Part shown: positions 1-7,734 of the stretch, in pieces | Layout of the letters: each line of letters starts with the position of its first letter | Numbering within the stretch: position 1 is the stretch's first letter | Source: Bradyrhizobium canariense | GTDB taxonomy: Bacteria; Pseudomonadota; Alphaproteobacteria; Rhizobiales; Xanthobacteraceae | Direction: 5' to 3' | Assembly: GCF_900105125.1 (NCBI RefSeq) | Contig: NZ_LT629750.1 | Location: 2,604,001 to 2,668,000 of the forward strand | Length of the DNA: 64,000 nucleotides | Translations under genes and position numbers: made by a program | The notes under the pieces: model-generated | What the model was told of the DNA's origin: nothing | Database searches by the model: none | The model's input: only the letters and a program-made list of their open reading frames with translations

Positions 1-927
1 CGCCAGATCGTTTTTCGCAAACGTCGATCCGTGCACAACCGCACGGTCCATGCGGTTGAATATCTTGTCGAAGATGTTCTTGCGGGTGAGCAGCGCGCCG
101 ACCGGGACATGACCGCCCGACAACGCCTTGGAGAGCAACACGATGTCAGGTTCGACATTCCAGTGTTCGACGGCGAGGAATCGTCCGGTCCGGCCCATTC
201 CGGTCTGGATCTCGTCGGCGACCATCAACGTCCCGTACTTCTTGCACAGCGCCGCCGCACCCGGCAGGAACTCATCCGTGGGCATATTGACGCCCTTGCC
301 CTGGATCGGCTCGACGATAAAGGCGGCAACCTGACGCGACGACAGCGCCTGTTCCAGCGCAGCAAGATCGTTGAACGGAATCGATGTGCATCCGGGCAGC
401 AGCGGCTCGAATCCGCCGCGAAAGTTCGAATCATCGGTCAGCGAAAGCGCGCCGTAGGTTAATCCGTGATAGGAATGCGCGCAGTGTACGATGCCGGGGC
501 GATCGGTGGCGCCGCGTGCGAATTTGATCGCAGCTTCGACACATTCCGCGCCTGAATTGGCAAAAAAGACCTTATCCAGATACGGCACATGCTCCAGCAA
601 ACGTTCCGCGAGCACCCCTGCGAGCGTCGAAACGTCGAGTTGCACGAGATTGGGCAGGTCGCTGTCGAGCACGCTCTTCAACGCCGTGCGCAGTGCCGGA
701 TGATTCCGGCCAATCGCAAAAACGCCAAAACCGCTCAGCAGATCGAGATAGCGAACGCCATCTCGATCGAACAGGTATTGGCCTTGCCCCTTTTGAAAGC
801 CGACGTCGTAGCCGATCGTCTTGAGGACCCGAACAAGCTGTTCGTTCAGATGGCGGGTATGCATGGAACCGCGCTGTGACTGGCGGTCCACAAACATCTC
901 GGAAACGTCTAGATTTGAATATAGCAT
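1..927 (-). CDS. hpnO: Hopanoid side-chain aminotransferase HpnO, C-terminus cut by window edge
   Basis: Class III PLP-dependent aminotransferase fold. I translated 309 residues from an ATG at 927; an in-frame stop lies two codons upstream (931-933), so this start is well bounded. The PLP lysine is K267 in SKALSGGH, and the cofactor-binding Asp is in VADEIQTGMG. Relatives have about 460 residues, so roughly the last third lies outside the window. HpnO is the aminotransferase that converts the bacteriohopane side chain to the amino form (aminobacteriohopanetriol). The assignment to HpnO rather than another class III enzyme rests on the hopanoid neighbours (hpnN, ispH, hpnH). The gene is divergent from the DUF2147 gene, with about 96 bp between them. 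Confidence 0.82.
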   Translation of the reverse strand, partial: MLYSNLDVSEMFVDRQSQRGSMHTRHLNEQLVRVLKTIGYDVGFQKGQGQYLFDRDGVRYLDLLSGFGVFAIGRNHPALRTALKSVLDSDLPNLVQLDVSTLAGVLAERLLEHVPYLDKVFFANSGAECVEAAIKFARGATDRPGIVHCAHSYHGLTYGALSLTDDSNFRGGFEPLLPGCTSIPFNDLAALEQALSSRQVAAFIVEPIQGKGVNMPTDEFLPGAAALCKKYGTLMVADEIQTGMGRTGRFLAVEHWNVEPDIVLLSKALSGGHVPVGALLTRKNIFDKIFNRMDRAVVHGSTFAKNDLA

Positions 928-1023
928 TAGCTACATACTTCGGTTGATGGCTGCTTCGTCAACTGAAAACACTCAATGCGGCGTTTTGCCCACGATTTGA
1001 CCAGCTCTTTGAGGTTTCAACAA

Positions 1024-1689
1024 ATGTTGCACTGCCCGCGAACCGTCATCCGCACCCTAGCATATTCCGGAATTTTTTTGGCAACAGGTCTTGCGTCAGC
1101 TTTAGCGGCAGATCCGACCGGCGACTGGAGAGTGGCGGACGGAGTTGCCGACATCCGGGTGGCAGAGTGTAACGGAAGCATGTGGGGCGTGGTGGCGTGG
1201 GAGAAAATTCCGGGCGGCCATGACAAGAACAATCCCGATGTCTCAAAGCAGAATAGGTTAACGCTGGGGATGCCAATCCTGCTTGACATGAAGAAAAAGC
1301 CTGGCGCCGATGAGTGGGAAGGCCAAGTCTATAACGCCAAGGATGGACAAACCTACAGCTCCACGATCAAGCCAGCCGGCCCCGACCAGCTTGAAATCCG
1401 CGGCTGCGTGCTAGGCTTTCTCTGTGGCGGCGAAACCTGGACCCGCGTCGCGGGCTCGATTCCCAGCAGCCCGGTCAACAGCATGGCGAAGGGCGCAGCA
1501 CCGAAGACGACGGGCGCGCCGCCTAAAACCGCGGCAACAGTCCCCCCAACCGCAGCTCCCCCGAAGACCACCGGGTCGGCCAATCCGGCTCCGAAAACGC
1601 AGGGTCAAAAATTGGCAACCGCTGCGAAGCCGAACGATCCGGTCGGCGATATCTGCCTAATCCCTGACATCGCGCGGTTTGCCCATTAA
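1024..1689 (+). CDS. Secreted DUF2147 family protein with Pro/Ala-rich tail
   Basis: About 221 residues. I prefer the ATG at 1024 over an upstream in-frame ATG at 976, because 1024 begins a clean signal peptide ending ALA-AD and has GAGG about 10 bases upstream. The mature part starts DPTGDWRV and carries the DUF2147 pattern (DIRVAECNGSMWG, then GCVLGFLCGGETWTR). The last 80 or so residues are a low-complexity Pro/Ala/Thr/Lys tail, probably extended. DUF2147 proteins are small periplasmic proteins without a settled function. Its 3' end overlaps the 3' end of hpnN by 33 bp in convergent orientation. A role linked to hopanoids is only suggested by position. Confidence 0.75.
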   Translation: MLHCPRTVIRTLAYSGIFLATGLASALAADPTGDWRVADGVADIRVAECNGSMWGVVAWEKIPGGHDKNNPDVSKQNRLTLGMPILLDMKKKPGADEWEGQVYNAKDGQTYSSTIKPAGPDQLEIRGCVLGFLCGGETWTRVAGSIPSSPVNSMAKGAAPKTTGAPPKTAATVPPTAAPPKTTGSANPAPKTQGQKLATAAKPNDPVGDICLIPDIARFAH

Positions 1690-4245
1690 GGCAGGCTGAA
1701 ACAACAACACCGCGGCAAGCGTCGTGACCAGCGAGAGCGCGAGCAGTTTGCCCATGCTCGCCGTGCCGGGATGACTCGACAGCCAGAGGCTGCCGAACGC
1801 CGTGGCCGTGGTTAGCGCGCTGAAAAAGATTGCTCGCGTCAGGCTCGACTGCAGTAGATTCGTTCTGCCCGCCCGCCAGGCCGTCACATAATAGATCTTG
1901 AATGCGACGCCGACGCCCAGCAGCAAGGGCAGTGCGACGATGTTGGCGAAGTTGAGCGGCAGCCCGATCAGCACGCAGATCTCGAGCGTGACAGCGCCGG
2001 CCACTAGCAGCGGAACCAGCGTCAGCAGCACATCGGTTATCCGCCGCAACGCCAGCCAGAGCAGAAGGCTGATCACGATCAGCGCAAACAGACCAGCATG
2101 AATAAAGGCCCTGACGACCGTCTCGCCGGATTTGAGGATCGATACCGGTCCACCGATCGCGGTTGGTTCGGCATTCAGAACGGCGCCGGCAAACTGGCGC
2201 AGCGTGTCGTTGTCGTTGGGATCGCCTTTCGGCAGCGCCTCGACGCGCTGCAGGCCATCCTTGGTTTTCCACGCGTTCACCAGATCGGGTGGCAGCGTCT
2301 TCAGGCTGACCGGTTGCGCCTGCAGCGAGTTCTTGAGCTGGTCGAGCACGATTTTCAACGGCGTCACAAAGATGGCCTGGGCCTTGTCTCGCGTCGCCTG
2401 ATTCGATTCGGCAAGCTTTGACAGCGCATCCGCAAGCCGCCGGGACGCCACCGCGCCAGGGCCTTTGCCATCGCCGGCGGCCTTTCGCAGGCTCTCCGCC
2501 GATTCCTTCAGGGCATCGATATTCTCCTGATCGGACGGCGCGGCATCGATCGAATCCGGGTTCAGCGCCGGATTGAGAATCTTGGCACCCTCGGCGATCA
2601 GCTTCAATTTTGCCGGCTGGTCCTCCGGCACAAAACTCTCCAGCGACATGACGCGGAGCACTTCCGGCACCTTTTCCAGCCGGGCCTGAACTTTCCTAGC
2701 GTCTTCGTCGGAATTCACCAGCACATTGATCGCGTTGGCGCCGGTATTGGGGTCTTTTCTCAGATCGAGAAAGGTCGCGATCGACTCAACCTTGGGACTG
2801 CGCAGGTTGATCGGGTTGAAGTCGAACCTCAGAAAATAGAGCAGCGGCAGGCCGGCCACCGCGATCACGAGGGTGCCGACGATAATGATCACGCGATGCT
2901 TTTCGAGGAAATGGTCGAGCGGCGCCAGAAACGCATAACCGACGGGCTCTTTTTCTCCGGGAGGATTAAGCAAGCGCAACAACGCCGGCAGTACCGTAAT
3001 GCTGGTAATAAACGCCACCAGCATGCCCACGCCGGCGATCTCGCCGAGCTCTGAAACGCCCTTGTAGTCGGTTGGCAAAAACGACAGGAATCCGGACGCG
3101 GTCGCCATCGCGGCTAGCGAAAGCGGGACCGCGACATATTCGGCTGCCTTCGCCAGCGCACCCGGCAGATCCTCGCCCTTGTAGCGCTCCGACCGATAGC
3201 GAACGCTGAACTGGATGCCGAAATCCACACCAAGCCCCACGAACAGAACGGCGAACGCAACCGAGAGCAGGTTGAGCGAGCCCACCATCATCAATCCCAG
3301 GGCGGTGGTGATCGACAGGCCGATAAAGAGGTTGATGAACACGGCGGAGATGATCTTTGCCGAATGCAGCGCCATCCAAAGAATGAAAAGTACCACGATC
3401 ACGGTGCCGATCCCATTGACGACGGCGCCGTCCTGAACGGTCGCGAACTCTTCGTCGGCCATCGGAACCGGTCCGGTCAGCCTGACCCGCGCGCCATATT
3501 CGCCCGCGAGATTGAGGTCTTTCGCGGCCTGCCGGATCGCATCGGTCGCATCCTTGCCGGGCTCAAGCGCGTTGAAATCGAGGATCGGCTTGAACTCGAT
3601 GAACGAACGGCGATCGGAATCGGTCAAAGGCTTGTCGCTGACGAGTTCGCGCCAGGAGAATGTCGCGGTGCCGGTTTTCAGCACATCCTCCACCGTCTTT
3701 GCGATTTGCGTGAACGGCCGCTCGGTGCTGTCCAGCTTGACCTGCCCGCGCTTGACGCCGGCAAGCCCGGTCTCCAGCGCGCCGGTCAGGCCCCGGATGG
3801 AGGGATCGCCGGCCATGATCTCGATCAACGGCGCGGCGGATGCGAACTGGCCGGTCAGCTCGCGGACCTCCACCTCCGGAAGGAACAGCAGTCCGTTCTT
3901 TTCAAAGAACGCGCCGGAGCCGAGCGGCTGTACGGAAGAAAAATGCGCGGTGTCGCCGGATAGCTTCTGCTCGAGCGCGGCGCTTGCAGTGCTGGTGAGT
4001 TCCGGGGTTGGGGCTTCTACTACCGCCAGGATCGTGCTGTCGCGATCGAACGCCTTGTCGAATTGATTGTCCCGCTTGCGCCAATCCAGTTTCGACGAGA
4101 TCAGCGTATTGATGTCGGTATTGATTAAAAAATTCTGGGCTGTGTAGAAGCCCGCTGCGACCGCAAGGATCAGCGCGACGAGAACAACAAGAGGAGCAAA
4201 CCGCGTACAAGTTTTAACAATCGATACGACAATACTTGTCAGCAC
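1657..4245 (-). CDS. hpnN: Hopanoid transporter HpnN (MMPL/RND family)
   Basis: 862 residues with a GTG start at 4245. The layout is that of an MMPL/RND permease: one TM helix near residues 15-35, a large periplasmic loop, a TM bundle near 265-410, a second TM near 450-470, a second loop and a last TM bundle near 695-855. The N-terminal segment INTDINTLISSKLDWRKR is typical of hopanoid-cluster RND proteins. In Rhodopseudomonas palustris HpnN moves hopanoids from the inner to the outer membrane. It lies between hpnO and ispH-hpnH, as expected. Its 3' end overlaps the convergent DUF2147 gene. A second, divergent MMPL protein is encoded at 14276-16654. Confidence 0.88.
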   Translation of the reverse strand: MLTSIVVSIVKTCTRFAPLVVLVALILAVAAGFYTAQNFLINTDINTLISSKLDWRKRDNQFDKAFDRDSTILAVVEAPTPELTSTASAALEQKLSGDTAHFSSVQPLGSGAFFEKNGLLFLPEVEVRELTGQFASAAPLIEIMAGDPSIRGLTGALETGLAGVKRGQVKLDSTERPFTQIAKTVEDVLKTGTATFSWRELVSDKPLTDSDRRSFIEFKPILDFNALEPGKDATDAIRQAAKDLNLAGEYGARVRLTGPVPMADEEFATVQDGAVVNGIGTVIVVLFILWMALHSAKIISAVFINLFIGLSITTALGLMMVGSLNLLSVAFAVLFVGLGVDFGIQFSVRYRSERYKGEDLPGALAKAAEYVAVPLSLAAMATASGFLSFLPTDYKGVSELGEIAGVGMLVAFITSITVLPALLRLLNPPGEKEPVGYAFLAPLDHFLEKHRVIIIVGTLVIAVAGLPLLYFLRFDFNPINLRSPKVESIATFLDLRKDPNTGANAINVLVNSDEDARKVQARLEKVPEVLRVMSLESFVPEDQPAKLKLIAEGAKILNPALNPDSIDAAPSDQENIDALKESAESLRKAAGDGKGPGAVASRRLADALSKLAESNQATRDKAQAIFVTPLKIVLDQLKNSLQAQPVSLKTLPPDLVNAWKTKDGLQRVEALPKGDPNDNDTLRQFAGAVLNAEPTAIGGPVSILKSGETVVRAFIHAGLFALIVISLLLWLALRRITDVLLTLVPLLVAGAVTLEICVLIGLPLNFANIVALPLLLGVGVAFKIYYVTAWRAGRTNLLQSSLTRAIFFSALTTATAFGSLWLSSHPGTASMGKLLALSLVTTLAAVLLFQPALMGKPRDVRD

Positions 4246-4284
4246 ATCTTTTCTTTCTAATCTAATAGCTAGCCGAAACGCTCG

Positions 4285-4557
4285 CTATCCAGCGAAGTTC
4301 CAGCGGCTGATTAACGTTGTTTGGATGCGTTTTGCTACGGGCGGCAGACAGATAGCGCAAGAGCTCGCCTTAATCTTCCCGTCGCGGGTATAATGCGGAT
4401 CGACCTCCAGTAAAGTGACGAACAAGTGAGGGTTCCGCGGCTTCCCGTCACGGTTTCTCCGTATTATAATACCTATCTCCGTCAACCATGGCTGATCCTT
4501 TTTGCGATCCGCCTTTTCTAGCCGATCGTTTTTTGACACAAAGCCCAGTGCCTCCAT
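4285..4557 (-). CDS. Uncertain hypothetical ORF, 90 residues
   Basis: An open frame of 90 residues in the hpnN-ispH gap. It is basic and AT-richer than its neighbours and matches no family I know. It contains two cysteines (SSCAICLPP) but no signal peptide or TM segment. A 12-bp palindrome with a TATAAT core (4461-4472) lies inside it and could instead belong to the ispH promoter. Without the ORF, the 424-bp stretch 4246-4669 would hold only the regulatory region for ispH. I list it because it is the only substantial frame there. Confidence 0.25.
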   Translation of the reverse strand: MEALGFVSKNDRLEKADRKKDQPWLTEIGIIIRRNRDGKPRNPHLFVTLLEVDPHYTRDGKIKASSCAICLPPVAKRIQTTLISRWNFAG

Positions 4558-4669
4558 GCGCTTAGGGCCGGAATGGATGCAAATTGAGGCATGGTGCAGA
4601 TATTGCAGCTATCCGAGCGGCACGGAGATACCAAAATGAGGTTGGTGCAACTTGCGTAACGGAAGTCCC

Positions 4670-5599
4670 ATGGAAGTGTATCTCGCGCAACCCCGCGGAT
4701 TTTGTGCCGGCGTCGTGCGGGCGATCGAGATCGTCGAACGCGCGATCGAGAAGTACGGTCCCCCGGTCTATGTGCGCCACGAGATCGTGCACAATAAATA
4801 CGTGGTCGAAAGCCTCAAAAACAAAGGCGCCATCTTCGTTGAGGATCTGTCGGAAGTGCCGCCCCGTGCCGTGACGGTATTCAGCGCCCACGGCGTGGCC
4901 CGGAGCGTGGAGGAGGAAGCTGCGGTGCGCGGCCTGCCCGTCCTCAACGCGACCTGCCCGCTGGTCACCAAGGTCCACAATCAGGGCAAACGGTATATGT
5001 CCAAGGGACGCGCCCTGATCCTGATCGGCCATGCCGGCCATCCCGAGGTCGAGGGAACCATGGGCCAGGTTCCCGGCCCCGTGCTGCTGGTCCAGGATGT
5101 CGACGATGTGGCGGCTTTGACCCTGCCCGCGGACACCCCGGTGGCCTACATCACCCAGACCACCCTGAGCGTGGATGACACAAAGGACATAATTCTCGCC
5201 CTTCAGCAGCGATTTACAGACATTCAAGGCCCCGACATCCGGGATATCTGCTATGCGACACAGAACCGCCAATCTGCGGTAAGGGATCTCAGTAAGCTCG
5301 TGGACGTCATTCTGGTGGTGGGCGCCACCAATAGTTCCAACTCAAACAGGCTCCGCGAAATCGGCACCGAGGCCGGCGTTGCGAGTTATTTGATTGCCGA
5401 CGGAAGCGAACTGAACCCGGAATGGCTGAAGGATGCAAAAGCTGTCGGCATTACCGCCGGTGCTTCGGCGCCGGAAGTTTTAGTCGACGATGTGATCGAG
5501 GCGTTGAGGCGTATCGGGCCGGTTGCGGTGTCTGTGCTTCCCGGCCGGGAAGAAAATATCGAGTTCCGGCTTCCGGCTGAATTGACGGCAGCGAATTAA
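4670..5599 (+). CDS. ispH: 4-hydroxy-3-methylbut-2-enyl diphosphate reductase IspH
   Basis: Last enzyme of the MEP pathway: reduces HMBPP to IPP and DMAPP with a [4Fe-4S] cluster. From the ATG at 4670 (309 residues) the three cluster cysteines are present: C12 (QPRGFCAGV), one in [11 protein letters not shown] and one in [10 protein letters not shown]. The catalytic Glu is in HPEVEGT. An upstream in-frame TTG at 4652 would add six residues, but GGAAG sits five bases before the 4670 ATG, so that start is better. It is followed 45 bp later by hpnH on the same strand. This pairs C5 precursor supply with hopanoid elongation and suggests co-transcription. Confidence 0.93.
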   Translation: MEVYLAQPRGFCAGVVRAIEIVERAIEKYGPPVYVRHEIVHNKYVVESLKNKGAIFVEDLSEVPPRAVTVFSAHGVARSVEEEAAVRGLPVLNATCPLVTKVHNQGKRYMSKGRALILIGHAGHPEVEGTMGQVPGPVLLVQDVDDVAALTLPADTPVAYITQTTLSVDDTKDIILALQQRFTDIQGPDIRDICYATQNRQSAVRDLSKLVDVILVVGATNSSNSNRLREIGTEAGVASYLIADGSELNPEWLKDAKAVGITAGASAPEVLVDDVIEALRRIGPVAVSVLPGREENIEFRLPAELTAAN

Positions 5600-5644
5600 C
5601 GACGGGCTGATCCACCTCTACCAAGTCCAGAAAGAAAACTCGTA

Positions 5645-6805
5645 ATGGCAATACCGTTCTTCAAGGAAATGCGTATCGGCGGTTATCTTCTCAAGCAGAA
5701 AATGCTGGGCCGGAAACGCTATCCGCTGGTGCTGATGCTTGAGCCCTTGTTTCGCTGCAATCTAGCATGCGTGGGCTGCGGCAAGATCGACTATCCCGAC
5801 GCGATTCTCAATCGCCGCATGTCGGCGCAGGAGTGCTGGGATGCCGCCGACGAATGCGGCGCGCCGATGGTGGCGATCCCCGGCGGCGAGCCGCTGATTC
5901 ACAAGGAAATCGGCGAGATCGTGCGCGGCCTCGTGGCGCGCAAGAAATTCGTGTCGCTGTGCACCAACGCACTGCTGTTGGAAAAGAAGCTCGATCTGTT
6001 CGAGCCGTCGCCCTATCTGTTTTTCTCGGTGCATCTCGATGGTCTGAAGGAGCATCACGACAAGGCCGTCTCGCAGAAGGGCGTGTTCGATCGCGCCGTC
6101 TCCGCGATCAAGGCCGCCAAGGCCAAGGGATTCACCGTCAACGTCAACGCCACGATCTTCGACGGACACGCGGCGGAGGAGATCGCCAAGTTCCTCGACT
6201 TCACCACCGAGCTTGGTGTCGGCGTTTCGATGTCGCCGGGCTACGCCTATGAGCGCGCGCCCGACCAGGAGCACTTCCTCAACCGCACCAAGACCAAAAA
6301 ACTGTTCCGCGACGTGTTTGCGCTCGGCAAGGGCAAGAAGTGGAACTTCATGCATTCCGGCCTGTTCCTGGACTTCCTTGCCGGCAATCAGGATTATGAA
6401 TGCACCCCGTGGGGCATGCCGGCCCGCAACATTTTCGGCTGGCAGAAGCCCTGCTATCTGCTCGGCGAAGGCTACACCAAGACCTTCAAGGAGCTGATGG
6501 AAACCACGGACTGGGAAACCTACGGCACCGGCAAGTATGAGAAGTGCGCGGACTGCATGGCGCATTGCGGTTATGAGCCGACGGCAGCGAACGCGGCCCT
6601 GACCAATCCGCTGAAGGCGATGTGGGTGGCGCTGCGCGGCGTGCGGACGACCGGCCCGATGGCGCCCGAGATCAATCTCGATAACCAGCGTCCGGCACAA
6701 TACATCTTCTCGTCCGAAGTGCAGAAGCGGCTGTCGGAAATCCGCCGCGACGAGGCTGCGGCGGCGCAATTGAAGACACAGCAAAAGGCGTCGACGGCCG
6801 CCTGA
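5645..6805 (+). CDS. hpnH: Adenosyl-hopane synthase HpnH (radical SAM)
   Basis: 386 residues. HpnH joins a 5'-deoxyadenosyl group to diploptene to give adenosylhopane, the first step of C35 side-chain building. The radical SAM cluster motif is C38-x3-C42-x2-C45 (CNLACVGC), followed by GGEPL for SAM binding. A further cysteine set sits near residues 300-310 (KCADCMAHCGYEP) in the DUF3463-type C-terminal part. The length matches the family. It follows ispH by 45 bp and converges on hpnG, whose product acts on HpnH's product. Two hairpins (6817-6845 and 6930-6963) follow the stop codon. Confidence 0.95.
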   Translation: MAIPFFKEMRIGGYLLKQKMLGRKRYPLVLMLEPLFRCNLACVGCGKIDYPDAILNRRMSAQECWDAADECGAPMVAIPGGEPLIHKEIGEIVRGLVARKKFVSLCTNALLLEKKLDLFEPSPYLFFSVHLDGLKEHHDKAVSQKGVFDRAVSAIKAAKAKGFTVNVNATIFDGHAAEEIAKFLDFTTELGVGVSMSPGYAYERAPDQEHFLNRTKTKKLFRDVFALGKGKKWNFMHSGLFLDFLAGNQDYECTPWGMPARNIFGWQKPCYLLGEGYTKTFKELMETTDWETYGTGKYEKCADCMAHCGYEPTAANAALTNPLKAMWVALRGVRTTGPMAPEINLDNQRPAQYIFSSEVQKRLSEIRRDEAAAAQLKTQQKASTAA

Positions 6806-6816
6806 GCTGGCCCCCT

Positions 6817-6845
6817 CTCGGTTCTGATATTGAATTAGAACCGAG
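6817..6845 (+). terminator. Hairpin just after hpnH
   Basis: Nine-base perfect stem (CTCGGTTCT / AGAACCGAG) with an 11-base loop, starting 12 bases after the hpnH stop. No clear T run follows, so it may be a weak terminator or a 3' stabilising hairpin. Confidence 0.35.
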
Positions 6846-6929
6846 GCTCTAGCCTTTGATTTGATACGCTTTTCCAGAGCGATCCTGTATCTGCCTCGCT
6901 CGAAAACGCTTTAACTGCCGACCCAAAAC

Positions 6930-6963
6930 AAAACAGGGCGCGATAGCGATCGCGCCCTGTTTT
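6930..6963 (+). terminator. Strong bidirectional terminator between hpnH and hpnG
   Basis: A perfect 15-bp stem (AAAACAGGGCGCGAT at 6930-6944 with its complement at 6949-6963) and a four-base loop. It has a TTTT run on both strands and lies between the two convergent hopanoid operons. It should end both transcripts. Confidence 0.85.
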
Positions 6964-7002
6964 CGTTCGTCTTCATTTCAAGCTGGAAATTGCAGTAATT
7001 TC

Positions 7003-7734
7003 TCAGAGATCGGCTGTGACGAGGCCCTCGCCGCCCATCAGAAAGCCTCGGCAGCCACGCAGGCTGCGCAGCGCGCGGTTGAAATCGATCCCGGTCGAAA
7101 CCAGCGAGCGCAGCGTCAGCGGATTACGCGCGACCCCTCGCAGGACCTTGCGCAGATCAATGTCACCGTTCGGCTTGATCGCATTCCTTGCCAGCGCCGG
7201 CAGAGCGCGGTTGGCAGGGTCGCTGATGACACGCAACGCCGCGAAGGGAAGACCCGCCTCGTCGGCGTAGGCCGCGGCGATATGGCTTTCCATATCGACG
7301 GCAGCGGCTCCCGTCTCCGACCACAGCGCAGCCTTTTTGGCTATGCCGGCGATGACCTGCTCGACGCCCGCCAGGCCACCCCTGACGACGCGGCGGCGGC
7401 CCAATGCGATGTTGGCAATCAGCTCTTCATTCAGCGCCGAACCGGCCAGCCATCGCGTGTCACCGGCCAGAACTTCGGTCGCCACCACGATATCGCCAGA
7501 TTTCAGGGCAGGATCCAAACCGCCTGCCACGCCGAAACTAATGACGCCCCGGAATGTTGATGAATCGAGCGTCGCAAGCAGCGACCGCAATTGCTGGGGA
7601 TCGCTACTGCTGCAGATGACGATCATGCCTGGGCCGGCTGCAATCCGCGCCTCCTGCACCAAACCTGTCACAATTAAAACCGGCCGCGGGTCGATTGCAC
7701 TGCCCGCGGTCTCGCCCCCAATCCCCAAATTCAC
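7003..7734 (-). CDS. hpnG: Adenosylhopane nucleosidase/phosphorylase HpnG
   Basis: 243 residues of the nucleoside phosphorylase (PNP/UDP, MTAN-like) fold. It removes adenine from adenosylhopane to give the ribosyl-type hopanoid intermediate. Visible features are the glycine-rich GVISFGVAGGLDP segment and the ribose/purine-pocket segment AAVDMESHIAA, followed by a conserved Asp (RVISDPAN). The start overlaps the shc stop by 4 bases, so the two are translationally coupled. It is the last gene of the hpnC-D-E-shc-G operon and ends at the shared terminator. Confidence 0.92.
   Translation of the reverse strand: MNLGIGGETAGSAIDPRPVLIVTGLVQEARIAAGPGMIVICSSSDPQQLRSLLATLDSSTFRGVISFGVAGGLDPALKSGDIVVATEVLAGDTRWLAGSALNEELIANIALGRRRVVRGGLAGVEQVIAGIAKKAALWSETGAAAVDMESHIAAAYADEAGLPFAALRVISDPANRALPALARNAIKPNGDIDLRKVLRGVARNPLTLRSLVSTGIDFNRALRSLRGCRGFLMGGEGLVTADL

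Noticed and set aside
4584..4874. Plus-strand frame across the ispH start
   Set aside because: It overlaps ispH in another frame and shows no domain; the IspH cysteine motifs fix the real frame.
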